Shown here in pieces: positions 1 through 11,196 of a DNA stretch of 56,773 bases (position 1 is its first letter; every line of letters begins with the position of its first letter). The stretch comes from Alphaproteobacteria bacterium GM7ARS4 (lineage in GTDB: Bacteria; Pseudomonadota; Alphaproteobacteria; GM7ARS4): positions 36,218 to 92,990 of the forward strand of contig JACONL010000006.1 of the NCBI GenBank assembly GCA_014332745.1, given 5' to 3'. Made by a program: the position numbers and the translations under genes. Under the pieces are notes generated by a model that had not been told where the DNA came from, ran no database searches, and worked only from the letters and a program-made list of their open reading frames with translations.

Positions 1-672
1 CCGTCTTGATGACCATTTCACTGGTGAGCCTCCCCGTCGTATAGAATATCTTATCCTCTGGGGATAGCCCATGCCGAAACATATAACCAGCGATTTTATC
101 CACCGCATTGTGACGCCCCACATCCTCCATGAAGAGCAACACATTATCCTGATGACATAAGACACACCCATGAATCGCCCCTGCCTTAAGATAGAGGCTC
201 GGCATCATGTTGATTTTTTTGAGGAGCGTATAAATCCACGATATGTGCACATGGTATCCTTGGGGAAGAGTCACGGAGTCGAATTTTTCCATAATGTCGC
301 CAAAGACCGTCCCCACGGCACAGCCAGAGGTATGCGTTTTTTTACGTAGCTTGTCTTCATAGTCGGTATGACGTTCGGTGCGCACAACGATCGTCGCAAT
401 GTCTTGTTCATAGTCGATGGAGGTGATAACATCATCAGCATGGAGCATGTTTTGATTAAGGAGATACCCTACGGCAAGATACTCTGGATAATCCCCTATG
501 GTCATCATGGTGACGATTTCCTGTCGGTTAAGAAAGAGGGTGAGAGGTTTTTCTTCGATGACATCCAATGACAGCATGGTATGATGTTCGTCATATCCCT
601 CCATGGCACGCGTCAAGCCTGAGGCGTCTGGCATAGGAACGATAGGCAGTGGCGAAGGAGAAGAAGGGGACA
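1..672 (-). CDS. fdhD: FdhD, formate dehydrogenase sulfurtransferase, C-terminus cut by window edge
   Basis: FdhD passes sulfur from the IscS desulfurase to the molybdenum cofactor of formate dehydrogenases in the cytoplasm. Translating the minus strand from the ATG at 672 gives about 224 residues, running off the window start. Family signatures are visible: TSGCAVGT, the GAIHGCVLC segment, then EDVGRHNAVDKIAG and the TTGRLTSEM block close to the window edge. The first cysteine motif has a single Cys (SGCA) where the E. coli protein has a CxxC pair; single-Cys forms are known in the family. It is divergent from purA. No formate dehydrogenase gene is in the window, so its client enzyme lies elsewhere. 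The identification is firm; only the last part of the protein is missing. Confidence 0.93.
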
Positions 673-708
673 TACAGAGAAAACACTTGTCTGGAGACCA
701 TGCCATAG

Positions 709-2235
<1,527 letters not shown>

Positions 2236-2239
2236 GCGC

Positions 2240-2328
<89 letters not shown>

Positions 2329-2376
2329 TATAAGAACAGGTTATGGATATGAAACCCCGAAAGAGCAAACGACAAG

Positions 2377-3177
2377 ATGGCCTGTGCTACGCCCTATTTC
2401 AATACACGTGACATTGTCATCTACAAGGATGACATATTGACGATACAGCATATCCCCGAATCCTCCGTTGACCTTATCGTCACGTCTCCTCCCTATAATG
2501 TGGACATCCGCTACAATGCTCACAAGGATAACGTATCTTATGAGGCGTATTTGGCATTTACTGAGCAATGGATAAGAAAATGCTATGCCCTTGCAAGAGA
2601 TGACGGACGATTTTGCCTAAACATTCCCCTCGATAAGAACAAAGGGGGACAACAAGCGGTTTGTGCCGATATCACCCATATTGCTAAAAAAATTGGATGG
2701 CACTACCATTCGACCATCGTTTGGCATGAAGGCAACATCTCACGCCGGACGGCATGGGGGTCTTGGATGTCTGCGTCAGCACCCTATGTTATTGCTCCCG
2801 TCGAGGTCATTGTCGTCTTGTATAAAAAAAGGTGGAAGAAAAACAACGGAAGAAGCACGAGCGATATAACAAAGCAAGAGTTCATGGATTGGACAAACGG
2901 GGTATGGACGTTCAACGGACAGGGGAAAAAAGGGGCTGGTGGTCATCCTGCTGCTTTTCCGATTGAGCTCCCTAAGAGATGTATCAAAATCTTTAGTTTC
3001 AAAGGAGATACCATCCTCGACCCATTTGTTGGGAGTGGGTCCACACTGATTGCCGCACAGACGCATGGACGAAGAGGCATTGGCATAGATATTGACCAAC
3101 AGTATTGCGATATTGCCATTGGTCGTCTGTGCAAAGAAACAGATATTGTTGCGTCATGCCATGGACAGCAAACGTAA
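2377..3177 (+). CDS. Type II DNA methyltransferase, beta-class amino-methyltransferase
   Basis: Transfers methyl from S-adenosylmethionine to an exocyclic amino group (N4-cytosine or N6-adenine) of DNA. The catalytic motif SPPY is at residues 37-40 and the SAM-binding DPFVGSGST at 215-223; this order (catalytic first, SAM site last) defines the beta class. SPPY, rather than DPPY, leans toward N4-cytosine. The 266-residue length is typical. The next gene, an HNH nuclease, overlaps its end by 17 bp, so the two form a restriction-modification unit. Codon use is richer in AAA and other A/T-rich codons than the neighbours, consistent with horizontal transfer. The recognition sequence cannot be read from the protein. 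Confidence 0.93.
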   Translation: MACATPYFNTRDIVIYKDDILTIQHIPESSVDLIVTSPPYNVDIRYNAHKDNVSYEAYLAFTEQWIRKCYALARDDGRFCLNIPLDKNKGGQQAVCADITHIAKKIGWHYHSTIVWHEGNISRRTAWGSWMSASAPYVIAPVEVIVVLYKKRWKKNNGRSTSDITKQEFMDWTNGVWTFNGQGKKGAGGHPAAFPIELPKRCIKIFSFKGDTILDPFVGSGSTLIAAQTHGRRGIGIDIDQQYCDIAIGRLCKETDIVASCHGQQT

Positions 3178-3757
3178 AACACCTCTCACCCAACATCATC
3201 TCTTGATGGATTTCTTTAAGAAAAATCCCCATAGGGATATTCCTCACCCCGAAATTGTAGATTGGGCAACGGCAGAGTGGATGAAGAGAACAGGCAACGT
3301 GTTTAGAGATCCTGATAGGGGAATACGCAAACTCCATCAGTCTGGCTACCTCATAAAAGTGAAAAAAGGCGTCTACCGTTATCATCCTGAAGACGTGAAG
3401 AGAAGGCGTCCAGAAGACTTTTCTGCTGAACAAAAGAGGAAGATTTTAGAGCGTGACCAATATCGGTGCGTTATATGTGGAAGAGGAAAAAAAGACGGAG
3501 TCGAACTGCATGTCGACCATATCAAGCCAAAAGATTTAGGAGGAAAAGCAACAATAGAGAACGGACAAACGCTGTGCGCTCAGCATAATTTCATCAAAAA
3601 AAACCTCAAACAAACCGAGACAGGCAAAAAAATGTTCATTAGGCTTTATCATCTCGCAAAAAAAGAAAACAATGACGAGCTCTTGACCTTTTGCACGGAC
3701 ATCTTGAAAATATATGAAGCCCATGCTATGAATGGTCATATTGTGTGGGAGAAGTGA
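3161..3757 (+). CDS. HNH restriction endonuclease partner of the methyltransferase
   Basis: A 198-residue protein with an N-terminal segment resembling a winged helix (about residues 10-75) and a C-terminal HNH nuclease fold. The fold is shown by CVIC near 103, HVDH at 117-120 and CAQHN at 139-143, including paired cysteines expected to bind a structural zinc. The ATG at 3161 is chosen because the upstream part of the frame only translates the end of the methyltransferase; this gives a 17-bp overlap and probable translational coupling. With the methyltransferase it most likely forms a type II restriction-modification system. Lysine and AAA-codon richness matches its partner and not the flanking genes. 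Family assignment is firm; restriction activity is inferred from context. Confidence 0.85.
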   Translation: MDSKRKTPLTQHHLLMDFFKKNPHRDIPHPEIVDWATAEWMKRTGNVFRDPDRGIRKLHQSGYLIKVKKGVYRYHPEDVKRRRPEDFSAEQKRKILERDQYRCVICGRGKKDGVELHVDHIKPKDLGGKATIENGQTLCAQHNFIKKNLKQTETGKKMFIRLYHLAKKENNDELLTFCTDILKIYEAHAMNGHIVWEK

Positions 3758-3876
3758 AGCGGACAGAGCGTCCATGTTCCTCTCCCAACTGGGGAGTCAC
3801 CCATTGGTGGGTTATATCCTGACCCTTCTATGATACAACATAGGCACAAGACGCACCCTTTTTCGTCACATCCCAT

Positions 3877-4515
3877 ATGATACGCCATCAGCCCACATCC
3901 ATGACACTTTGCGACCATGACATCCCCGCTGATGTCGATTTTGGCGATGCTGTGGCGGTGGATGGTGAGGCAATGGGGTTGCGTATCGCCCGTGATAGGC
4001 TCTGTCTCCTCCAACTGGCTGATGCGCAAGGCAATTGCTTTCTGGTGCGCTTGACGAAAACCGACAAGACGTCCTCTCCTCCCGCCCCCAATCTCAAAAA
4101 ACTCTTAGAAAATCCGTCCGTCTTAAAGATTTTCCATTTTGCCCGTTTTGATGTGGCCGCCCTTTACCACCATATGAATATCCTGTGTCAACCCATCTAT
4201 TGCACACGTACCGCCTCTAAATTTGCGCGCACCTACACAGACCGCCATGGCCTCAGCGTCTTATGCCGAGAATTTTTTGGCTTTGACATATCGAAGCAAC
4301 AACAGAGTTCAGATTGGGGCAACACGTCACTCAGCAAAGATCAAATACGCTATGCCTATCGTGATGTGTTGTATCTCCATCGCCTCATGGAGAGGCTCAA
4401 CGCCATGCTCGAACGCGAAGGGCGTATGCGCTATGCGCAAGCATGTTTTGACTTTCTCCCGCAACGGGCGCTTATCGATTTAGGGGGATGGGAAGAAGAT
4501 ATCTTTGCCCATTAG
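3877..4515 (+). CDS. rnd: Ribonuclease D-like 3'-5' exonuclease
   Basis: A short (212-residue) DEDDy-type exonuclease like those of other alphaproteobacteria, with the catalytic domain but no HRDC domain. Visible exonuclease motifs are VDGEAMGL (motif I, D-x-E), FHFARFDVAAL (motif II) and YAYRDVLYLHRL (motif III with the Tyr and Asp). Family members trim tRNA and other stable RNA 3' ends. In-frame ATGs at 3877 and 3901 are both possible and neither has a clear Shine-Dalgarno. The stop overlaps the stop of convergent mfd by 4 bp. Between this gene and the upstream nuclease (3758-3876) nothing recognisable is seen. Confidence 0.88.
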   Translation: MIRHQPTSMTLCDHDIPADVDFGDAVAVDGEAMGLRIARDRLCLLQLADAQGNCFLVRLTKTDKTSSPPAPNLKKLLENPSVLKIFHFARFDVAALYHHMNILCQPIYCTRTASKFARTYTDRHGLSVLCREFFGFDISKQQQSSDWGNTSLSKDQIRYAYRDVLYLHRLMERLNAMLEREGRMRYAQACFDFLPQRALIDLGGWEEDIFAH

Positions 4516-7500
4516 CGCTCAGCGAGACGCGTCTCGTCTTGCGCATAACGCGCTATCTTGCCAATATAGGTTTTGACGCCTTCGATACGCTGTGCCGTGT
4601 TATGCCAGTCAGCACGCACAACAAAGCGTTGGTCGGGACGCACGCCTACATGTGAAGGCTCTTTGAGAGCCCATGCGAGAAGTTTATCGCCATAGGGACA
4701 TTGGTTCTTGTGAAATCGACATGTCATGCCTTTAGGACCAGCGTCCAATTGCTCGATGCTCAGGGGCCGACACATATGCTTGAGGCGCACCATCTCCATG
4801 AAATGGTGAAAAACCTCTGGCGGCTTGCCGAATCTATCCGTCATCTCAAGGATAAAATCATCGAGCATATGAATATCCTCTAAGTCACCGATACGTCGAT
4901 ATAAACCAAGGCGTAAGGCCATATTGGCAATGTAGTCTTCTGGAATACAGACGGGGATACCCAGATTGATACGTATCGTATAGTCTGCTGTATGGGATGT
5001 CTTAGGCGACGTCTCTCGTCCCATAGCCTTCACGGCATCCTGTACCATCTGCTGATAAAGTTCGCTTCCTATCTCTCGTATGTGTCCTGACTGCTTGCTC
5101 CCAAGGAGCGTGCCAGCGCCTCTGATATCGAGGTCGCTTTGGGCGACCGTGAGACCAGCGCCTCTATCCTCCAGACGTTCTAACACGTGGAGACGTCTTC
5201 TTGCGCCATCGGTACTCAGGCGTCCATGCCATGTAAAATATGCCCATGCTTGGTGGTGGGAACGCCCGACACGCCCTCGCAACTGGTAGAGTTGCGCCAT
5301 ACCGAACATATTGGCGCGTTCCACAATTAATGTATTGGCAAGGGGAATATCAAGCCCCGACTCGATGATAGAGGTCGAAAGCAACAGATCATAGTCGCCA
5401 TCATAAAATCCTCCCATCATATGCTCGAGACGCGCCGCCGTCTCCCTGCCATGGGCAACGGCAATACGTAGCTGTGGCACGAGCTGTCTGAGGAATGGTG
5501 TAATACGTTCCACATCCCGAATATGGGGCGCGACATAGAAAGAACGACCACCCCGTTCATGCTCTCGCAATAACGCCTTTTGGATAACGAACGAATCGAA
5601 AGGCATGCAAAAACAACGCACAGGCAATCGATCCACAGGAGGCGTCGTCATCATGCTGATGTCACGTATACCCCCCAAGGCCATAGAGAGCGTTCTTGGA
5701 ATGGGTGTTGCCGACAGAGAAAGGGTGTGTATGTGGGGATATGTCTTCTTAAACGTCTCTTTCTGGCGGACACCAAAATGCTGTTCCTCGTCAATGATGA
5801 CCAATCCCAATTGGGAAAATTGGAGAGACGCATGGAGCACGCCATGGGTGCCGATGACAATGGAGACGTCACCTCGCGCCACAGCGTCTTTATGCAGGCG
5901 TATCTCCTTTGCGCTCGTGAATCGGGACAACATCACACATTTGATACCAAACATGTGAAAACGACGGGAAAAGACATCCGCATGCTGACGCGCAAGGAGG
6001 GTTGTCGGCGCCATGACCAACACTTGATAACCAGCGCATGTGGCGACAAAGGCTGCCCGTAAGGCAACTTCCGTTTTCCCAAAACCCGTATCACCACAGA
6101 GGAGACGCTCCATCGGTGTGCCAGAGGATAAATCCTGTAGGACGTCCTCAAAGGCTTTACGTTGTTCATCCGTCTCAGTGAAGGGGAAATGTCCGCAAAA
6201 TTCATCATACGCGCTAGAGGCGACATCCATCACAGGCGCGCGCACCATGCGACGCCGTGCTTCTGTGGCCACCAGCTCATGTGCCATCGCATAGATGTGC
6301 TTCTTTGCCCGTTGGGCGCGTCTCTTCCACGACTCATGCCCCAATCGGTCAAGGGGGACGTCATCCTTTTGCCCATATCTCGAGAGATAGGCGATATTCT
6401 CGACTGGCACGAAGAGTTGCTCACCTTGAGCATACAGGATAGTCAAACAATCATGGGGCGCGCCATCAATATCTAATGCTTGGATTCCCTGATAACGCCC
6501 GATACCATAATCCTTATGGACAACGAGGCTATCCTCTGGGAAAGGAGCTTTTTCATAGAGGATGGCTTGCGCTTTGCGTATGGACGAGGAGGAGTCTGTG
6601 CGCTCACCGAACAGATCGCGGGTCGTGACGACAGCAAGCGCATGCGATATAAAACTTCCTCGCCACTGCCCTTGAGCGATATGGATACCTTCCTTGCCCA
6701 CAGCGCCATAGGACGCAACGTCAGTGATAGCGGGAAGGTCGTCATCGACATGACTCTGCTGGGATGTCAGCATGGCGCGAACATGCTGTCTATGGCGCTC
6801 GCTGTCGGCAATGATAAGCAACGGTATGTTGCCTTGCTGAGCGCGATGCCAACATGCCTTGAGCACATGGAGAGGACGCGCCTGCTCCTTGCTGTCAATG
6901 ATGGGACGGCAATGAACGTTGGTCCCTGTCTGTCCCTCTGGCACCTTGAAGCTCGAGAGAATACAACGCGCCAGACAAGACGCGCGTTCTTCCCATGTGG
7001 ATGGAGTCATATAGAGCGCATGGGAAGAAGGCTCGAGAGGAAGAAGACGCCCGCCAGAGAGGCTCTCTTCGTCATCATGGGCCTCTTTGCTTTTCCTCCC
7101 TCTTATCATCTCACGGCTACGCCTATAGTCTTGAATCATGGCATAGCGTCCCTCGAGTCTGTCATCCCCGTCATCATGGGTAACGATGACGACATCTTCA
7201 GGGAGATAGTCCAGCAGCGTCGATGTCTTATCAAAAAACAGAGGCAACCAGTGACACAAGCCCACCCGATGGCGTCCCTCGCTGACATGGGCATACACCA
7301 TATCCCCATCGAGTCCGCCTCCCTCGAGAGCGCGATAACGAGAACGAAAGAGACGACAATGCTCCTTATCCAAACCATATTCACGGGATGGCGGAAGGGC
7401 GAACCGCTGACATGTCTCAAGGGAACGCTGGCGTTCCACATCGAAAAAACGCATGCTCTCGACCATGCTATCTAACAAGTCTATACGTAGAGGGTGTGGC

Positions 7501-8045
7501 GTTGTAGGCGGAAACATATCGATAATCCCTCCCCGCCATGCATAGTCGCCATGACGCTTGACGATGTCGCAACGCTCGTAGCCATAGGCATGGAGAAACT
7601 GCTGGAGCCTGTCTGTCTCGAGCTCTTCCCCTTGTCTCAAGGAAAAGCGCTTATCTTGCCAAAAAGAGAGAGGCGTGAGACGTTGTAAAAGAGATGCCGC
7701 TGAGATTAACACAACATATTGTCGTGTTTTTCCTTGCGCGTCATGGCATGCCTTCTGTCGCGCCTTGCGTTCGAGGGCGCACATGGTGGCGATACGTCTG
7801 GCGACTCTCGAAGGGTGAGGGTCCATGTGGTCATAAGGCATGCAATCCCATGCGGGGAGCGTATACACCTCTCGCCCGTTCCCAAAGAACGCGATGGCGT
7901 GTGCCATCCCATAGAGGTCTTGCTCGGCATTCACGATATAGAGAAAGGCTGTGGCATCACTCTCGTCCATCAACTGGGTAAGGGCCAGCACCTCACTTCC
8001 CGCACACACCTCACCTCGCCATATGCGCTTCTTGACACTCTTCAT
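4512..8045 (-). CDS. mfd: Transcription-repair coupling factor Mfd
   Basis: An ATP-driven DNA translocase that removes RNA polymerase stalled at lesions and recruits UvrA for nucleotide excision repair. The 1177-residue protein has the UvrB-like N-terminal region, the CarD-like RNA polymerase interaction segment with HKDYGIGRYQGI, and the RecG-like helicase module. Walker A GDTGFGKTE is near residue 650, followed by DEEQ and the SATPIPRTL motif. The C-terminal D7 domain is present. Length is normal for the family. Its start overlaps the end of sdhE by 4 bp, so the two are co-transcribed. Long open frames on the opposite strand are shadows. Confidence 0.97.
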   Translation of the reverse strand: MKSVKKRIWRGEVCAGSEVLALTQLMDESDATAFLYIVNAEQDLYGMAHAIAFFGNGREVYTLPAWDCMPYDHMDPHPSRVARRIATMCALERKARQKACHDAQGKTRQYVVLISAASLLQRLTPLSFWQDKRFSLRQGEELETDRLQQFLHAYGYERCDIVKRHGDYAWRGGIIDMFPPTTPHPLRIDLLDSMVESMRFFDVERQRSLETCQRFALPPSREYGLDKEHCRLFRSRYRALEGGGLDGDMVYAHVSEGRHRVGLCHWLPLFFDKTSTLLDYLPEDVVIVTHDDGDDRLEGRYAMIQDYRRSREMIRGRKSKEAHDDEESLSGGRLLPLEPSSHALYMTPSTWEERASCLARCILSSFKVPEGQTGTNVHCRPIIDSKEQARPLHVLKACWHRAQQGNIPLLIIADSERHRQHVRAMLTSQQSHVDDDLPAITDVASYGAVGKEGIHIAQGQWRGSFISHALAVVTTRDLFGERTDSSSSIRKAQAILYEKAPFPEDSLVVHKDYGIGRYQGIQALDIDGAPHDCLTILYAQGEQLFVPVENIAYLSRYGQKDDVPLDRLGHESWKRRAQRAKKHIYAMAHELVATEARRRMVRAPVMDVASSAYDEFCGHFPFTETDEQRKAFEDVLQDLSSGTPMERLLCGDTGFGKTEVALRAAFVATCAGYQVLVMAPTTLLARQHADVFSRRFHMFGIKCVMLSRFTSAKEIRLHKDAVARGDVSIVIGTHGVLHASLQFSQLGLVIIDEEQHFGVRQKETFKKTYPHIHTLSLSATPIPRTLSMALGGIRDISMMTTPPVDRLPVRCFCMPFDSFVIQKALLREHERGGRSFYVAPHIRDVERITPFLRQLVPQLRIAVAHGRETAARLEHMMGGFYDGDYDLLLSTSIIESGLDIPLANTLIVERANMFGMAQLYQLRGRVGRSHHQAWAYFTWHGRLSTDGARRRLHVLERLEDRGAGLTVAQSDLDIRGAGTLLGSKQSGHIREIGSELYQQMVQDAVKAMGRETSPKTSHTADYTIRINLGIPVCIPEDYIANMALRLGLYRRIGDLEDIHMLDDFILEMTDRFGKPPEVFHHFMEMVRLKHMCRPLSIEQLDAGPKGMTCRFHKNQCPYGDKLLAWALKEPSHVGVRPDQRFVVRADWHNTAQRIEGVKTYIGKIARYAQDETRLAER

Positions 8046-8389
8046 GAGGTGGATGAGGGGGACGGGGATGGGCTTTGCTCTTGCTGAGGCGTCTCAACAG
8101 CATAGCGCCGTAAAAATGTCTCTAGAACATGGCGCATTGCGCCATCTGCCTCGTGCTTCTGCCCCGCTCGGTGGGTGAGAAGGCCATAAAGCGTATCATC
8201 ACTCAGCGCCACAAAGGCCTCCAATGCCGACAAGGGATAGCGCTGGTCTTTCATACATTGGCGAATGAATTCCTCAATGAGAATATCCATCTCTTGCGTG
8301 CCACGTCGACAACAACGATAAAGAAGACGCTTTCGACGGCTCTGCTCGTCCCTGACAAGCGATGTTTTTTGCCCTGCATGGCCTATCAT
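8042..8389 (-). CDS. sdhE: SdhE, FAD assembly factor of succinate dehydrogenase
   Basis: A small protein of the SdhE/CptB family (115 residues), which promotes covalent flavinylation of the SdhA subunit. The N-terminal RRKRLLYRCCRRGTQEMD matches the family's RGxxE-type signature (here RGTQE), followed by the helical YPLSALEAFVALSDD region. The C-terminal tail, rich in Gln and Ser, is longer than in most members. The stop codon overlaps the mfd start (ATGA arrangement). sdhE next to mfd is a recurring alphaproteobacterial order. Confidence 0.88.
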   Translation of the reverse strand: MIGHAGQKTSLVRDEQSRRKRLLYRCCRRGTQEMDILIEEFIRQCMKDQRYPLSALEAFVALSDDTLYGLLTHRAGQKHEADGAMRHVLETFLRRYAVETPQQEQSPSPSPSSTS

Positions 8390-8477
8390 ATCCTACGACA
8401 CACTCTTTCAGAGAAAACGGGGGAGAGAGCTTTCTTGTTTGCGACCTGTGCGCCATCCTACCCGAAACGGAATGGCG

Positions 8478-8507
8478 TTGCCACTGCTTTCTTTTCTGTG
8501 CTATACA
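8478..8507 (+). promoter_or_regulatory. Putative promoter of the small lipoprotein gene
   Basis: TTGCCA (8478-8483) and TATACA (8502-8507) are separated by 18 bp, about 50 bp upstream of the lipoprotein start. Located in the divergent gap between sdhE and the lipoprotein gene. Pattern-based only. Confidence 0.45.
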
Positions 8508-8555
8508 TCACTGATACAAAGTTGGGACATGAAAAGAATTCTTACGGAGAAGAAC

Positions 8556-8939
8556 ATGACGAAAGTAATTGGCGCTATCCTCGCTGTATCTATGGCTGTG
8601 TCTGGGTGTTCCGTTTACATGGCCGCTGTCGGGAGTGATGAAAAGAATGTTGCCTTCTTACGCAAGGGCGTAGAACGAGAGGCCGTTGAATTTCACTTAG
8701 GCAATCCCCGCAGGGTTAACCAAAATAGTGATGGCACGACAACCCATATATTTGAATATGAAATAGGCAATGAGCCTTCGCTGGGGAGAGCCGCTGGCCA
8801 TGCCGCTATGGATGTTCTCACTTTTGGATTGTGGGAGATCGTGGGAACGCCCATCGAAGCTGTGGCGGGAGAAACCGTCAGGCTGTCAGTGACGTACGAT
8901 GAAAACGACAAGGTTAAATCCTACAGGACGACACAATAG
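8556..8939 (+). CDS. Small predicted lipoprotein, function unknown
   Basis: From the ATG at 8556, preceded by GGAGA at 8546-8550, the product is 127 residues. It has a short hydrophobic signal ending in the lipobox VSGC, so it should be lipidated and membrane-anchored. The mature part contains FLRKGVEREAVEFHLGNP and HIFEYEIGNEPSL, a pattern resembling small SmpA/OmlA-like outer-membrane proteins (the regularly seen R-x-x-V-x-x-x-LG-x-P theme), but I cannot assign a family with certainty. An alternative ATG at 8529 would add nine residues before the signal. It stands alone between divergent sdhE and recG, with its own probable promoter. Confidence 0.75.
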   Translation: MTKVIGAILAVSMAVSGCSVYMAAVGSDEKNVAFLRKGVEREAVEFHLGNPRRVNQNSDGTTTHIFEYEIGNEPSLGRAAGHAAMDVLTFGLWEIVGTPIEAVAGETVRLSVTYDENDKVKSYRTTQ

Positions 8940-9054
8940 AGTCGGATGACTCGTTTTGTGTGAGATAACCACGCTCTTTCTTGGGTGGTGATGCATGAGC
9001 GCTGTCGCCACCCACTCAGGCATGTCGTTTATGGGGCTGTAAAGGTGACGTCAG

Positions 9055-11196
9055 ATGACATCCCCGTCCTTGCGTGATGTGCTTCGTCCCTTAGCAGACC
9101 TCACGTCCATTCCCAAAAAATATATCCCCGCCCTCGAACGGAGCTGTCGCGGCGCGACATTCATCCACATCCTCACCCAATTGCCCACAGGCATCCTGCA
9201 CCGACCAACCCACGAGTCGCTATCCCCCCCATGCCTTGACACCATCATCACACTACGTATCACCATCGTCAAACATCAACCACCCCCTCGTCTCAGGGGA
9301 AAGTCGTCCATTCCATGGCGTATCCTCGCCACAGACTCAGAGGGAACAGCCCTTTACCTTATATTCTTTCACGCCAAAGGGCGCACCCTGTATCAACGCT
9401 TTACCATAGGCGCGTCCTACTTTGTCTCAGGGAAAGTCACCCTCTATCAACACACGCCTTGTTTCATACACCCTGACTATGCTGTCATCGATGACGGGCA
9501 AAAACGCATTCCCGCACACTCCATCCTCTACCCCCTCAGCCAAGGGCTCACCCTCTATCAAAGACACAAAGCACTCGCTCAGGTCTTAGCCGTCATACAA
9601 CGGACATCCACACACAAGCCCCCACAAGAATGGATAGGGAACGAGACCATAAGACGCCATCAATGGCGCTCTTTCCAACAATCCCTCTATCACGCCCATC
9701 ACCCAAAAACGGAAACAGACCTCTCGCCTCACCATCCCGCCAGACAGCGTCTCGCCTATGATGAGCTGCTCGCTCAGCAATTGACATTCGCCATGCTCCG
9801 TCATCACCACCAACCATGCAAAGCACATCCCATACAAAAAAGAGGCGTCATGAGAGATGTGTTAGCGCGCCAACTCCCCTTTGCACTCAACAAGGAACAG
9901 AAAAAAGCCGTTGCCGATATTCTCAGCGACATGACGTCTCAAAAACGCATCACCCGCCTCCTACAAGGCGAAGTGGGAAGCGGTAAGACCATCATTGCTG
10001 TGTTTGCCGCTCTTGAAACAATCGAAAATAAGCGCCAAGTCATCTATATGGCGCCCACTGACCTCCTCGCACGACAAGTCTTCCACGTGTTTGATAGCAT
10101 GCTGACAAAAGTCGCCCATCATATGCCTCCCCATCATTCTGTGCCATTGCCTATATCCCTCACCTATCTCGGTGGCACACTCACCGAAACAGAAAAAAAG
10201 GAACGCCGTATCACCATCGCCAATGGACAATGTCTCCTCGTCATTGGCACGCACGCCCTCTTTCAAGAGAAAATACAGCTCCATAACCCTGCCCTTATCA
10301 TCATTGACGAACAGCAACGTTTTGGCGTCGAGCAACGTAAACTCCTGCAAGACAAAGCACCCAATGCCGATGTCGTCATGATGTCAGCAACCCCCATTCC
10401 ACGTTCCCTTGCTCTCGCCCACTATGGTGATATGCCTATGTCCCTGTTACGCCAACGCGCCACAGGGAAATATGTCCCCCGCACATTCATTGTCTCCTCC
10501 GAACGTCTCGATGCCGTCATCGACTCAGTGGCAAAACGCCTCAATCACCAGCAAGGCTGTTTTTGGGTATGCCCCATGATCGAAGAGTCACAACAACAAG
10601 CGATGATGGATACGACCACACGCTTTCACACACTACAAAAACGCTTTCCCAACAAGGTTGCCCTTCTCCATAGCGGTATCGACAGCACCGAACGTATCAA
10701 GACCATCGACGCCTTTCGTCGCGGCGAGAGTCACATCCTCGTATGCACCACCGTCATTGAGACAGGGCTCGACATCCCTGAAGCGACATTGATGGTAATA
10801 GAGCATGCCGAACGTTTTGGCTTGTCCCAACTGCACCAATTGCGCGGACGCATTGCCCGCCATCAGCCCGGGGATGCCATCCTCATCTATCATCCTCCCT
10901 TAACGGACGTCGCCAAGAAGCGTCTCGAAACCATCCGTTCAACCCACGATGGTTTCCACATCGCCCAACAAGACCTCATGCTAAGAGGACAAGGCGACCT
11001 TGCTGGTATCAAGCAAAGCGGTATCCTCTTCTATCGCCTCGCCCACATGCCCGACCACCAAGACCTGCTGGAAGAAGCCTACCATGACGCTCAGCATATC
11101 GTCACCCATGACCCCCATCTGCAAACGACACGCGGTAAAAATCTACGACTGCTCTTAGACCTCATGGGGCATGAAGACCCCTCCTACACATGGTGA
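9055..11196 (+). CDS. recG: ATP-dependent DNA helicase RecG
   Basis: Remodels stalled replication forks and branch-migrates Holliday junctions. The 713-residue protein has the N-terminal wedge (OB-fold) region, Walker A GEVGSGKT at residues 305-312, DEQQ at 418-421, SATPIPRSLA, and the helicase motif VI region ending QLRGRIARH. The C-terminal part has the usual QDLMLRGQGDLAGIKQSG. Length is normal. The stop overlaps the end of the convergent DUF502 gene by 13 bp. No regulator site is evident in the 115-bp gap upstream. Confidence 0.97.
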   Translation: MTSPSLRDVLRPLADLTSIPKKYIPALERSCRGATFIHILTQLPTGILHRPTHESLSPPCLDTIITLRITIVKHQPPPRLRGKSSIPWRILATDSEGTALYLIFFHAKGRTLYQRFTIGASYFVSGKVTLYQHTPCFIHPDYAVIDDGQKRIPAHSILYPLSQGLTLYQRHKALAQVLAVIQRTSTHKPPQEWIGNETIRRHQWRSFQQSLYHAHHPKTETDLSPHHPARQRLAYDELLAQQLTFAMLRHHHQPCKAHPIQKRGVMRDVLARQLPFALNKEQKKAVADILSDMTSQKRITRLLQGEVGSGKTIIAVFAALETIENKRQVIYMAPTDLLARQVFHVFDSMLTKVAHHMPPHHSVPLPISLTYLGGTLTETEKKERRITIANGQCLLVIGTHALFQEKIQLHNPALIIIDEQQRFGVEQRKLLQDKAPNADVVMMSATPIPRSLALAHYGDMPMSLLRQRATGKYVPRTFIVSSERLDAVIDSVAKRLNHQQGCFWVCPMIEESQQQAMMDTTTRFHTLQKRFPNKVALLHSGIDSTERIKTIDAFRRGESHILVCTTVIETGLDIPEATLMVIEHAERFGLSQLHQLRGRIARHQPGDAILIYHPPLTDVAKKRLETIRSTHDGFHIAQQDLMLRGQGDLAGIKQSGILFYRLAHMPDHQDLLEEAYHDAQHIVTHDPHLQTTRGKNLRLLLDLMGHEDPSYTW

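Noticed and set aside
3736-4029. Minus-strand Cys-rich open frame of 97 codons
   Set aside because: The Cys pattern (CHGC, CDEKGC) looks zinc-ribbon-like, but it is mostly antisense to the start of rnd, has no ribosome-binding site and matches no known small protein.
6480-7475. Plus-strand open frame of 331 codons
   Set aside because: Lies entirely antisense to mfd, has no family features, and reflects the GC-skewed codon pattern of mfd.
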